DNA of 64,000 nt from Sphingomonadales bacterium (lineage in GTDB: Bacteria > Pseudomonadota > Alphaproteobacteria > Sphingomonadales > Sphingomonadaceae): positions 1 through 64,000 of the forward strand of contig SBGG01000067.1 of assembly GCA_006226685.1 (NCBI GenBank). The letters run 5' to 3'. Positions 10,922-20,780 of the stretch are shown one piece after another. The notes below the pieces were generated by a model that worked only from the letters and a program-made list of their open reading frames with translations, did not search any database and was not told the DNA's origin. A program made the translations under genes and the position numbers. Position 1 is the first letter of the stretch; the number at the start of each line of letters is the position of its first letter.

Positions 10922-13402
10922 ATGCGCGTCAGCCCGGCCTTGCAGCCCGCCAACCGATTGCGTGACTATCCGGCCGATGGCGATGCGGGCGATCTGTTCC
11001 GCGGCGCGACGCCTTCCGTCGCCGCGAAATGGTCTGCCATGGCCGACGGTCTCTTCGCCCTCTCCGAGGATGCGGGACTGCCGGCGCAGGACCTGATCGC
11101 GCGCCAGATTCTCGACCTCGGCATGAGCTTCCGCCTTACCGGCGACACGGAAGAGCGCCCATGGCCGCTGACCCCGATGCCGCTGCTGATCGGCGCGGCT
11201 GAATGGGCCGGAATCGAACGCGGCCTCATTCAGCGCGCGTGCCTGCTCGAAGAGCTGGCCGCCGATATATATGGGCCGCAACGGATGATCGCGGAAGGGC
11301 ATCTGCCCGCGGCGGTCGTCGCCGGAAGCCGCTATTTCGCGCGACGGATGGTCGGGCTGGAACCGCGCGGCAACCATTATCTCCATGTCTATGCGGTCGA
11401 TCTGGCGCGCGGCCCGGGCGGCCAGTGGCGCGTGTTGAATGATCGGCTGCGGCTTGCCAACGGCATCGGTTACGCGCTGGAAAACCGGCTGGCGATGGCA
11501 CGCGGGACCATTTCCCTGCTGTCCGGCATCAACACCCGGCGGCTCGCCCATTTCTTCTCCGATCTGCGCGAAGGCATTGCCCGCGACTGCCAGCGCGAAA
11601 ATCCGCGCATCGCACTGCTGACGCCCGGCCGTTTCAACCAGAGCTATCCCGAACAGGCCCATCTCGCCCGCTATCTCGGCCTGCCGCTGGTCGAAGGGCG
11701 CGACCTGACGGTCAGCGACGACCGGCTCTATGTCCGTACCATCGCCGGTCCCAAGCGGGTCGATGCGGTCTGGCGCTGGATCGACACCAATGCGCTCGAC
11801 CCGCTGGCATTCGACGCCCATTCGGCGATCGGGGTGCCGGACCTGTTCGACGCCTGGGCGTGCGGCGGTCTGGAAATGGCCAACTGGCCGGGGGTCGAGG
11901 TGCTGGAAGCGCCCGCCTTCGCCGCCTTTCTGCCCCGGCTGTGCCGTGCACTGCTCGGCGAAGAACCGCTCTTACCCAATGTCGCCACCTGGTGGTGCGG
12001 TCAGCCCGCCGAAGCCGGATCCGTACGCGCGCGGCTCAACGATCTCGTCGTCACACCTGCTTTCGGTCAGCCGGTCGAGGCGCTGCCCGGTACGAAACCG
12101 GTCGCGGCGGCCAGCCTCACCCCGGAAGAGCGGGACGCGCTGCTGACCGCGATGGAACGCCGCCCGATGGATTATTGCGGGCAGGAAATCGTCCACCTTT
12201 CAACCACGCCCGCCCTGCTCGACGATCGCTTCGTCCCGCGCGCCTTCACCCTGCGCGCCTTCGTCGCGCGGGACCGCAACGGCGACTGGACAGTGATGCC
12301 CGGTGGTTTTGCACGGCTTTCCGCCTCTGCCGAACTGTCCACCACATTGATGGGCGAAGGCGATCTGTCCGCCGATGTCTGCGTGGTTGACGACGCCCCC
12401 CGTTCCCAGCTCGCGGTGACGGCGCTGGGCGGCGTACCCGCGATCCGACGCGGCGGCGGCATCCTCGCCAGCCATGCGGCCGATAATCTCTACTGGTTCG
12501 GCCGCTATTGCGAGCGCGCCGAAATGACCACGCGCATCGTGCGGTCGATCCTGGGCAGTTCGATCGAAGTCGACGCGGCAGCGGGCTATAACCCGGATAT
12601 TTATGCACGCCTTGTCCGGTTGCTTCATCTCTGGGGCGCGATCAGCGAGGAAACCGCCGGACTGGACGCATCCCATGCCTGTCAGGCGGCGCTGGCCGAG
12701 GCGCACCTGCCCGGCGGTGTCACCTGCCTGCTCGATCGGATGCGCGATGTCGGCCTTACCCTGCGCGATCGGTTCGCTTCGGATTTCTGGCGGGTCGCCA
12801 CCCGCCCGATGCCACCCCTGCCCTCCAGCAAACCGGGCATCGCCCTTCGCGCCGCGCGCGAACTGGTCGAACGGTTCAGCGCCCTTGCCGGCCTGATCGC
12901 CGAGGATGTGGTGCGCGGCCCGGTCTGGCGTTTTCTCGACATGGGCCGCCGGATCGAGCGCGCGCTGCTGCTCTGCCGAATCGCGCGGCAGCTCGGCGCC
13001 GCACAGGATGAGGCCGGGGCGATGGGCGTATTGCTCGACCTGTGCGACAGCCAGATCACCTATCGCGCCCGCTATCTGGCCGCGCCGCTGCGCGATCCGG
13101 TGCTCGACCTGCTGCTGCTCGATCCCGATAATCCGCGTTCGCTCGCGTTCCAGATCCGGGCGATCAACAACCATATCGATGCGCTGCCCCGGCTGGGCGA
13201 AGGGCAAATGCCCGAACAGCCGGAACGGGAGGCCCGCGCGCTGCTTGCACCGTTGCTCAGCCTGACGATCGCAGAAATCGACGACGCGTTGCTGCAGGAT
13301 ATGGAAACGCGGCTGCTGTCGCTGTCAGAGGCGATCACCACCCGCTTCTTCCTGCAATATGAAAAATCCGCGAGCGGCGACAGGAGCCATTTGCTGGCAT
13401 GA
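10922..13402 (+). CDS. Circularly permuted ATP-grasp type 2 protein fused to alpha-E domain
   Basis: LLEELAADIYGPQRMIAEG, LTPGRFNQSYPEQAHLARYLGLPLVEGRDLTV (circularly permuted ATP-grasp), then ILASHAADNLYWFGRYCERAE (alpha-E). The track starts at a TTG at 10916; ATG is at 10922. Confidence 0.9.
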   Translation: MRVSPALQPANRLRDYPADGDAGDLFRGATPSVAAKWSAMADGLFALSEDAGLPAQDLIARQILDLGMSFRLTGDTEERPWPLTPMPLLIGAAEWAGIERGLIQRACLLEELAADIYGPQRMIAEGHLPAAVVAGSRYFARRMVGLEPRGNHYLHVYAVDLARGPGGQWRVLNDRLRLANGIGYALENRLAMARGTISLLSGINTRRLAHFFSDLREGIARDCQRENPRIALLTPGRFNQSYPEQAHLARYLGLPLVEGRDLTVSDDRLYVRTIAGPKRVDAVWRWIDTNALDPLAFDAHSAIGVPDLFDAWACGGLEMANWPGVEVLEAPAFAAFLPRLCRALLGEEPLLPNVATWWCGQPAEAGSVRARLNDLVVTPAFGQPVEALPGTKPVAAASLTPEERDALLTAMERRPMDYCGQEIVHLSTTPALLDDRFVPRAFTLRAFVARDRNGDWTVMPGGFARLSASAELSTTLMGEGDLSADVCVVDDAPRSQLAVTALGGVPAIRRGGGILASHAADNLYWFGRYCERAEMTTRIVRSILGSSIEVDAAAGYNPDIYARLVRLLHLWGAISEETAGLDASHACQAALAEAHLPGGVTCLLDRMRDVGLTLRDRFASDFWRVATRPMPPLPSSKPGIALRAARELVERFSALAGLIAEDVVRGPVWRFLDMGRRIERALLLCRIARQLGAAQDEAGAMGVLLDLCDSQITYRARYLAAPLRDPVLDLLLLDPDNPRSLAFQIRAINNHIDALPRLGEGQMPEQPEREARALLAPLLSLTIAEIDDALLQDMETRLLSLSEAITTRFFLQYEKSASGDRSHLLA

Positions 13403-14277
13403 TCTACGACGTCCGGCACCTCACCACCGTGCGTTATGCCGGTCTGGTCCGCCTTGCCCGCTTCAACCTGCGCCTGAAGCCCGCCCCCTGGCCCGGACAG
13501 ATACTGCATGATTACCGCCTGTCGGTCGATCCGCGCCCGACCAGCGTGCAGGATGAAACCGGTCCGTTCATCGTCAATCGCAGCCGGCTGACGATCCGCG
13601 CCCCGATTTCCCGCCTGTCGGTCGAAAGCCGGTTCCGGGTGGAGGTGACCGCCGCCCCGCTTCCCGATCCCGATACGGCGCCGACCATCGATCAGGTGCG
13701 GCACCGGGCGCTGACCCGCAACGACCTGTCCGCCTCCGGTCCGGCGACCTATCTCTATGCCTCACCAATCGCCGCGCCCTCGTCGGAAATTGCGGGCTGG
13801 GCCCTGCCCTTTTTCACGCCCGAACGCAATGTGATCGCCGCCGGTCGCGCGCTGATGGAGGCGCTGCACGCCGAATTCCGCTATGACGGCAATGCGACGC
13901 AGATCGACACACCCCCGGTCGAGGCCTTTCACCACCGGCGCGGCGTGTGTCAGGACTTCGCCCATATCATGATTATCGCCGCCCGCGCGCACGGCATCCC
14001 CGCCGCCTATGTCAGCGGCTATCTGCGCACCCTGCCGCCACCGGGACAGGAGAAGCTGGTCGGCGCCGACGCCACTCATGCCTGGGTCAACCTCTGGTGC
14101 GGTGACGAGCATGGCTGGATCGGCTTCGATCCGACCAATGCGATGATCGCCGGGACCGACCATATCTTCACCGCCATGGGTCGCGACTATAGCGATGTCG
14201 CGCCGCTCGACGGTGTGTTCCACGGCGGGGCGGGGCAGGAAATGGAAGTTTCCGTCGACGTGGAACCGGTGGGGTAG
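13399..14277 (+). CDS. Transglutaminase family protein
   Basis: Bact_transglu_N start MIYDVRHLTTVRYAGLVRLARFNLRLKP; triad context GVCQD / ATHAW / GFDPT; 4-bp overlap with the upstream ATP-grasp gene. Confidence 0.9.
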   Translation: MIYDVRHLTTVRYAGLVRLARFNLRLKPAPWPGQILHDYRLSVDPRPTSVQDETGPFIVNRSRLTIRAPISRLSVESRFRVEVTAAPLPDPDTAPTIDQVRHRALTRNDLSASGPATYLYASPIAAPSSEIAGWALPFFTPERNVIAAGRALMEALHAEFRYDGNATQIDTPPVEAFHHRRGVCQDFAHIMIIAARAHGIPAAYVSGYLRTLPPPGQEKLVGADATHAWVNLWCGDEHGWIGFDPTNAMIAGTDHIFTAMGRDYSDVAPLDGVFHGGAGQEMEVSVDVEPVG

Positions 14278-14648
14278 CCCAATCTTTTCCTGATCCCGAT
14301 AAGGACCTGCAATCAGGCGAGGCCTGCCTTCCGCGTGCATGTGCCATCCAGCAGGAAAACCACCGCCAGCAACGCCAGCGAAAATACCGACGAAAATATC
14401 GGCAGCGCCCGATAACCAGATGAAAAGATCAGCTCCGGATTATCCGGAATCCGGGCGACAACGCGCCGGAAACCAGAGCCATGACCGGAGACGGATGGGG
14501 CCGACATGACAGGGCACCGCCCAGTCGAAGCAGAATCATCCGATTAGCCCCCTCAAAACGGAGAAAATAGCGGTAGATTATCGGGCAATCGGAAGCATGC
14601 ATGCCACAGACCCATTAAATATGGCGGAAACCAAGGAGGTAAGGATAA

Positions 14649-16013
14649 ATGACCGCCAATTCGCTCATGGAATCAGATCGGGCTCACTGGATCCATCCGG
14701 TAGCCTCCTGGCGCGATCATGAAGAACGGGGTCCCACCATTCTCGGTTCCGGCAAGGGGAGCTGGCTCACCGACATTGAAGGCCGGACACTGCTCGACGG
14801 ATTTGCCGGGCTGTGGTGCGTCAATATCGGCTATGGACAGGAAAGCGTTGTCGAGGCCGCAGCAGAGCAAATGCGGCTCCTGCCCTATGCCACCGGATAT
14901 TTCCATTATGGCAGCGAACCGGCGATCCAGCTGGCGGAGCGGGCGCCGGGCGATCTCGACCATGTCTATTTCTCTCTGGGCGGTTCAGACGCGGTCGACA
15001 GCGCGATCCGCCTGATCCGCTATTATTATAATGTCACCGGCCGCCCGGAAAAAAAGCATATGATCGCGTTGCATCGCGGTTATCACGGGTCCAGCACCAT
15101 CGGATCGGGCCTGACCGGCCTGCCGGCTTTTCATGCCCATTTCGATACGCCGACCCCGCTGCAGCATCATATCTCCTGCCCCTATCCCTATCGTTCCGAA
15201 GCAGCGGATGATGCCGCGATCATCGCCGCATCGGTCGCGGAACTGAAGGCCAAGGTTGCCGAGATCGGACAGGACAAGGTCGCCGCCTTCTTCACCGAGC
15301 CGATGGTCGGATCTGGCGGCGTGATCGTTCCGCCAAAAGGCTGGCTGACGGCAATGCAGCAGGCTTGCCGCGAACTCGACATATTGTTCATCGTCGATGA
15401 GGTCATCACCGGTTTCGGCCGCACCGGCCCGCTCTTCGCCTGCGAGCATGAAGGACTGACCCCGGATCTGCTGACCGTGGCGAAGGGCCTCACATCCGGC
15501 TATGTGCCGATGGGCGCAGTGTTCCTTTCCGACCGCATCTATCGCGCGATTGCGGACAACACGCCGCCGGGCGTGGCTGTCGGCCATGGCATGACCTATT
15601 CCGGCCATCCGGTCAGTGCGGCCGTCGCGCTGGAAGTGCTGCGTCTTTACGAGGAAGGCGGCCTTCTGGCCAACGGTCAGAAATCGGGAGCCTATCTTGC
15701 GACGAAACTCCCCGGCCTGCTGGACCATCCGCTGGTCGGCGATGTACGGTCGCTGGGGTTGCTGGCCGGTGTCGAACTGGTGACCGACAAGCAGGCCAAG
15801 ACCCGCCCCGCGGCGGATCTCAACCTGCCGGGCCATCTCGCCCGGATCGGTTATGACAACGGCCTTATCTTCCGCGCCTTCGGTGACGGCATTGTCGGTT
15901 TCGCGCCGCCGCTCTGCATAACCGAAGACGAGATCGACATCATGATCGAGCGCTTCGTCAAAAGCCTCGACGACCTGCTTACTATCAAGGAGATCCGCGA
16001 TGCAATTGGGTGA
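14649..16013 (+). CDS. Class III (omega) pyridoxal-phosphate aminotransferase
   Basis: GLWCVNIGYG, HRGYHGSSTIGSGLTG, IVDEVITGFGRTG, TVAKGLTSGYVPMGAV. Strong RBS aaggaggtaagg upstream. Confidence 0.92.
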   Translation: MTANSLMESDRAHWIHPVASWRDHEERGPTILGSGKGSWLTDIEGRTLLDGFAGLWCVNIGYGQESVVEAAAEQMRLLPYATGYFHYGSEPAIQLAERAPGDLDHVYFSLGGSDAVDSAIRLIRYYYNVTGRPEKKHMIALHRGYHGSSTIGSGLTGLPAFHAHFDTPTPLQHHISCPYPYRSEAADDAAIIAASVAELKAKVAEIGQDKVAAFFTEPMVGSGGVIVPPKGWLTAMQQACRELDILFIVDEVITGFGRTGPLFACEHEGLTPDLLTVAKGLTSGYVPMGAVFLSDRIYRAIADNTPPGVAVGHGMTYSGHPVSAAVALEVLRLYEEGGLLANGQKSGAYLATKLPGLLDHPLVGDVRSLGLLAGVELVTDKQAKTRPAADLNLPGHLARIGYDNGLIFRAFGDGIVGFAPPLCITEDEIDIMIERFVKSLDDLLTIKEIRDAIG

Positions 16014-16725
16014 TTTCAAGGCCCTTTCCTTCGATTGTTACGGTACGCTCATCGATTGGGAATCGGGCATGATCGCCGCCTTGCGCGGGCTGACCTCCCG
16101 CGTCGACAGGCCGTTGACCCGCGATGAGATATTGCAGGCCCATGCCCGCCATGAATCGGAACAACAGGCCCAGACACCGACCAGACTGTACCGCGACATC
16201 CTGCCGATCGTGTACAAGCGGCTGGCCGAACAATGGGGTGTCTCCGTCACCAATGCGGAGTGCGAGGAATATGGCCGTTCGGTCCGCGACTGGCCAGCCT
16301 TCGTCGATTCCCCCGGCGCGTTGCGCTATCTCAAGAAATTCTACAAGCTCATCATCCTGTCCAATGTCGACAACCGCACCTTTCAGTTCAGCAATGACAG
16401 GCTGCAGGTCGAATTTGACGCGATTTATTCAGCGGAGGATGTCGGCGCCTATAAGCCGTCGGATGCGAATTTCGATTATATGAAGGCCCATCTCGCCGAT
16501 CTCGGCCTGAAGCCGGAGGAAGTGCTGCACACCGCCGAAAGCCTGTTCCATGACCATGTACCGGCCCGTCGCCACGGCCTCGCCAATTGCTGGATTTATC
16601 GCCGCCATGCCCAGGAAGGCTATGGCGCGACCATGGTGCCGTCGGAGCTTCCGCCTTATGATTTCCGCTTCAACACCATGGCGGATCTGGTGAAGGCCCA
16701 TCAGGAAGAACTGCGCGAGAGTTGA
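16000..16725 (+). CDS. Haloacid dehalogenase type II / HAD family hydrolase
   Basis: FKALSFDCYGTLIDWESGM, LSNVDNRTF and a C-terminal GLANCWIYRR; overlaps the aminotransferase by 14 bp. Confidence 0.88.
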   Translation: MQLGDFKALSFDCYGTLIDWESGMIAALRGLTSRVDRPLTRDEILQAHARHESEQQAQTPTRLYRDILPIVYKRLAEQWGVSVTNAECEEYGRSVRDWPAFVDSPGALRYLKKFYKLIILSNVDNRTFQFSNDRLQVEFDAIYSAEDVGAYKPSDANFDYMKAHLADLGLKPEEVLHTAESLFHDHVPARRHGLANCWIYRRHAQEGYGATMVPSELPPYDFRFNTMADLVKAHQEELRES

Positions 16726-16750
16726 ATTATAGGGAGGCTGCGATCGAACG

Positions 16751-17242
16751 ATGATACATGCGCCGAAGCTCGACCGGATCGACATCAACATATTGGCCGA
16801 ACTGCAACGCAGCGGCCGCATCACCAATGCCGAACTGGCGGATCGGGTCGGTCTTTCGCCCAGCCCCTGTCTGGCGCAGGTGAAGCGACTGGAGGCCGCC
16901 GGATATATTTCGGGCTACAGCGCGATCATCAACCTCAACAAGATCGGCAGCAGCCAGATCGTCTTCACCTCGGTCACGCTCGGCGATCATCGCCGGGCGG
17001 ACTTTGTGAAATTCGAGCAACGCATCGCCCATTATGACGAACTGGTTGAATGCCATCTCGTCAGCGGTGGCTTCGACTATCTCCTGAAATTCGTGGTGCG
17101 CGGCATCGCCGAATATCAGGAGATGATGGAGGAGATATTGGAGAGCAATATCGGCGTCTCCAAATATTTCTCCTATATCGTCATCAAGACGGCGGTCGCG
17201 CGGGGGCAGCCCTCGGTAAAGCTCCACCTGCCCGCATCCTGA
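16751..17242 (+). CDS. Lrp/AsnC family transcriptional regulator
   Basis: LDRIDINILAELQRSGRITNAELADRVGLSPSPCLAQVKRLEAAGYISGY. Confidence 0.92.
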   Translation: MIHAPKLDRIDINILAELQRSGRITNAELADRVGLSPSPCLAQVKRLEAAGYISGYSAIINLNKIGSSQIVFTSVTLGDHRRADFVKFEQRIAHYDELVECHLVSGGFDYLLKFVVRGIAEYQEMMEEILESNIGVSKYFSYIVIKTAVARGQPSVKLHLPAS

Positions 17243-17410
17243 TTGTTACGAAGGCAGCATCAGACCCAAAAGCGACGGGAAGCATGGGGAAGCAGTTCCC
17301 TTTTCGCGACCCTGCACGGCGCCCCGGACCGGCATCCGTGGTGCCTCTTTGCGGGCATCAAACCGGTGCCGCAACGGCAATGTCCCGGAGGCCATCGCCT
17401 GTACAGACAC

Positions 17411-18508
17411 TCAGCCGGCCCTGATCCGGTCCGCTATCGCCTTACCGCATGTTTCGGTATCGCCCGCTCCGCCCAGATCGCGCGTGCGCAGCGGCTGTTC
17501 GCCCAGCACCTCCTCGATCGCGCGAACAACTGCGGCGGCGGCCTCCGTTTCGCCCAGATGGTCGAGCATCATCGCCCCGCACCAGATCTGCCCCACGGGA
17601 TTGGCGATGCCCATGCCCGCAATATCGGGCGCGGAACCGTGGACCGGCTCGAACAGCGAAGGCACCGACCGGTCGGGGTTGATATTGCCGCAGGGCGCGA
17701 TGCCGATCGTACCGGTGCAGGCCGGGCCAAGGTCCGACAATATGTCGCCGAACAGGTTGGACGCCACCACCACGTCGAAACGATCCGGGTTCATCACGAA
17801 CTGCGCGGCGAGAATATCGATATGATATTTATCGGTGCGTATCTCCGGATAGGCAGCCGCCATCGCCTCCACCCGGCTGTCCCACCAGGGCATGGTGATG
17901 GCGATACCGTTGGACTTGGTGGCCGAGGTCAGGTGCCGCGCAGGGCGGCTCTGCGCCAGATCGAACGCATAACGCAGGATACGATCGGTCCCGTGCCGGG
18001 TCATGATCGTTTCCTGCACGACGATCTCGCGATCGGTACCGGGGAAGGTGATGCCGCCGACCGACGAATATTCCCCCTCGGTATTCTCACGCACGATCAT
18101 CATGTCGATATCGCCGGGCTTCCGCCCCGCCAGCGGACAGGGCACGCCCGGCATCAGGCGGACCGGACGCAAATTGACATATTGGTCATATTCGCGCCGG
18201 AACTGGATCAGCGACTGCCAAAGCGAAATATGATCGGGCACGGTATCAGGCCAGCCAACCGCGCCGAAGAAGATCGCATCGACATCGCCGATCCGTTCCT
18301 TCCAGTCCTCCGGCATCATCATGCCGTGGCGCTGATAATAATCGCAGCAGGCGAAATCATGCCATTGCTGCTCCAGCGCGAACCCGAAAGCGGAAGCGGC
18401 GGCTTCCAGCGCGCGCACGCCTTCGGGCACGACTTCCTTGCCGATGCCATCGCCGGGAATCACCGCAATCCGATAGCTCCGCTGCCCGCTCCTGCCCGTC
18501 ACGCTCAT
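17411..18508 (-). CDS. Tartrate dehydrogenase / isopropylmalate-isocitrate dehydrogenase family protein
   Basis: IAVIPGDGIGKEVVPEG, IVRENTEGEYSSVGG, NLFGDILSDLGPACTGTIGIAPCGNINPD, EPVHGSAPDIAGMGIANP. Confidence 0.88.
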   Translation of the reverse strand: MSVTGRSGQRSYRIAVIPGDGIGKEVVPEGVRALEAAASAFGFALEQQWHDFACCDYYQRHGMMMPEDWKERIGDVDAIFFGAVGWPDTVPDHISLWQSLIQFRREYDQYVNLRPVRLMPGVPCPLAGRKPGDIDMMIVRENTEGEYSSVGGITFPGTDREIVVQETIMTRHGTDRILRYAFDLAQSRPARHLTSATKSNGIAITMPWWDSRVEAMAAAYPEIRTDKYHIDILAAQFVMNPDRFDVVVASNLFGDILSDLGPACTGTIGIAPCGNINPDRSVPSLFEPVHGSAPDIAGMGIANPVGQIWCGAMMLDHLGETEAAAAVVRAIEEVLGEQPLRTRDLGGAGDTETCGKAIADRIRAG

Positions 18509-19986
18509 GCTCCCTTCAGCCCGGCCCAGTGAAATGCCTTGGTCTCGACGAACTCTTCGATTCCCTCGGCCCCGCCCTCGCGCCCGAGGCCCGATTGCTT
18601 GACGCCGCCGAACGGCGCAACTTCCATCGCCAGCGACCCGGTGTTGAGACCGACCATGCCGAACTCCAGCGCCTCGCCCACGCGCCAGGCGCGATGAAGA
18701 TCATCGGTGTAGAAATAGGCGGCCAGACCATAGGGCGTGTCATTGGCCATGGCGATCGCCTCCGCCTCCGTCTCGAAACGAAAAACCGGCGCGACCGGGC
18801 CGAATGTCTCCTCGACCGCGAGGCGCATACCGGTATCGACCCCGGTCAGCACCACCGGCGCAACAAACCCTTCCGGCGCGTCGGCCTGCGCGGCCAGTTG
18901 CGCGCCCTTGCCAAGTGCATCGGCGACATGCGCCGCGACCTTGTCCTTCGCCGCCTGATTGATGAGCGGACCGATGGTAACGCCCGGCGCATCCCCCTGC
19001 CCCACGCGCAGCGCCCGGACTTCCGCGCCCAGCCGTTCGACATAAGCCTCATAGATTCCGGCCTGCACCAATATGCGGTTGGCGCAGACGCAGGTCTGAC
19101 CAGCATTGCGGAACTTGCTCGCCATCGTCCCTTCGATCGCAAGGTCGAGATCGGCATCGTCGAACACGATGAACGGCGCGTTGCCGCCCAGTTCCATGCC
19201 CAGCTTTTTCACCGTATCGGCGCATTGCCGCATCAGCAGCGACCCAACCCGCGTCGATCCGGTAAAGGACAACATGCGCACCACCGGGCTGGCGGTCAGC
19301 ACCGCGCCGATCGATTGCGGCATGCCGGTGACGACGTTCAGCACACCCGCCGGAATACCCGCCCGCTCCGCCAGCACGGTCAGCGCCAAAGCGGTATAGG
19401 GGGTCAGTTCCGAAGGCTTGATGACGACAGTGCATCCAGCGGCCAGCGCGGGCGCGACCTTGCGCGTGATCATCGCCGCCGGGAAATTCCATGGCGTGAT
19501 GACGGCACAGACGCCGACCGGCTCCTTGCGCACCAGAATGCGACGCCCCGACATCGGCGCGGGAACTTCATGGCCATAGACCCGCAGCCCTTCCTGAGAG
19601 AACCACTTCACGAAGCTTGCCGCATAGGCGATCTCTCCCGCCGCCTCAGCCAGCGGCTTGCCCTGCTCGGCGGTCATGATCCGGGCGAGATCATCCTTAT
19701 TGGCAAGGATCAGCCGGTGCCATTCCTCGACGATCGCGCACCGTTCGGCGGCAGTACGAGCGCGCCATGCGGGGAAAGCGGCGGCGGCGGCATCGATCGC
19801 CCGTTCGGTATCCGCCCCGTCGCAATCCGGCGTCGTACCGATGACCGCCCCGGTCGCGGGATTGGTCACCTCCAGCACCTGCCCGGCAGCGGCCCCGACC
19901 CATTTCCCCGCGATGAACGCCTTGTCGAGCAGAAGCGAAGGGTCGGCGAGACCGGCTATGCCGGTCGGCTCTATCGTCATGGCCAT
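18505..19986 (-). CDS. NAD(P)-dependent succinate-semialdehyde dehydrogenase-like aldehyde dehydrogenase
   Basis: TPWNFPAAMITRKVAPALAAGCTVVIKPSELTP, MELGGNAPFIVFDDADLD, NAGQTCVCANRILVQ, EVAPFGGVKQSGLGREGG. ATG at 19986; 4-bp overlap with the downstream gene. Confidence 0.9.
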   Translation of the reverse strand: MAMTIEPTGIAGLADPSLLLDKAFIAGKWVGAAAGQVLEVTNPATGAVIGTTPDCDGADTERAIDAAAAAFPAWRARTAAERCAIVEEWHRLILANKDDLARIMTAEQGKPLAEAAGEIAYAASFVKWFSQEGLRVYGHEVPAPMSGRRILVRKEPVGVCAVITPWNFPAAMITRKVAPALAAGCTVVIKPSELTPYTALALTVLAERAGIPAGVLNVVTGMPQSIGAVLTASPVVRMLSFTGSTRVGSLLMRQCADTVKKLGMELGGNAPFIVFDDADLDLAIEGTMASKFRNAGQTCVCANRILVQAGIYEAYVERLGAEVRALRVGQGDAPGVTIGPLINQAAKDKVAAHVADALGKGAQLAAQADAPEGFVAPVVLTGVDTGMRLAVEETFGPVAPVFRFETEAEAIAMANDTPYGLAAYFYTDDLHRAWRVGEALEFGMVGLNTGSLAMEVAPFGGVKQSGLGREGGAEGIEEFVETKAFHWAGLKGA

Positions 19987-20223
19987 TGATCCTGGTCCTC
20001 GAACAAATGTGTTTCCGCCCGATTCTAGAACCTTCCCCCCGGAAAGACAGGCCCCAATCGACAGGGCGGGAGCAGAAATATCCGAATTGATGCAGCCATT
20101 TGAAAGAAGATGGCGCACAAAAAGCCGATGGCCGGTTCCACGCCATGCGCCCGGACGCTAGAGCCGTTGCGAGATGAGCATGAACGCCCATCGAGTGGAA
20201 CCTGCATCATCGGAAAGCTACCC

Positions 20224-20568
20224 ATGAACGACATCAAGGACGAAGCCCAGTTTGACGATTTCGCCCGCCTCGACATCCGGATCGGCACGGTGATCGCGGT
20301 CGAGCCCTTTCCCCGCGCCCGCAACCCCTCCTACAAGGTGCAGGTGGATTTCGGCGCGATCGGCACCCGCTGGTCCAGCGCCCAGATTACCGGCTATGCG
20401 CCCGAAGACCTGATCGGCACGCAGGTCTGCTGCGTAGTCAATTTCGCGCCGCGCAACATTGCGGGCTTTCAGTCGGAAATATTGATCCTCGGCACGCCCG
20501 GTGCGGATGGACGGATCGTCCTCGTTTCGCCGCGCACGCCGGCTCCGGAAGGTGCCCCGCTCTGCTGA
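20224..20568 (+). CDS. csaA: tRNA-binding-domain protein, CsaA-like
   Basis: FARLDIRIGTVIAVEPFPRARNPSYKVQVDFG...TQVCCVVNFAPRNIAGFQSEILILG; compact CsaA size. Confidence 0.85.
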   Translation: MNDIKDEAQFDDFARLDIRIGTVIAVEPFPRARNPSYKVQVDFGAIGTRWSSAQITGYAPEDLIGTQVCCVVNFAPRNIAGFQSEILILGTPGADGRIVLVSPRTPAPEGAPLC

Positions 20569-20780
20569 ACCACGATATACCGCCGGGACCATGATCTCCG
20601 ACCCACGCATCTGAGATTGACGAATCCCGACTGAAATTTTCTTGCCCCGATCCTTCCGGGGCACACCTCAGACGACAGGACCGCAATCGGCGTCAAACAA
20701 GCCGGCTCCATCAAAATGGCCGCCGCATCGCAGCGAGCCTCACCGGAACAAACGAAAAATCAGAGGATCGGAAACCCCAT

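Noticed and set aside
20643-20663. tgccccg...cggggca hairpin between csaA and the sulfotransferase gene as an intrinsic terminator
   Set aside because: Stem is only 7 bp, with no T tract following it in either transcription direction.
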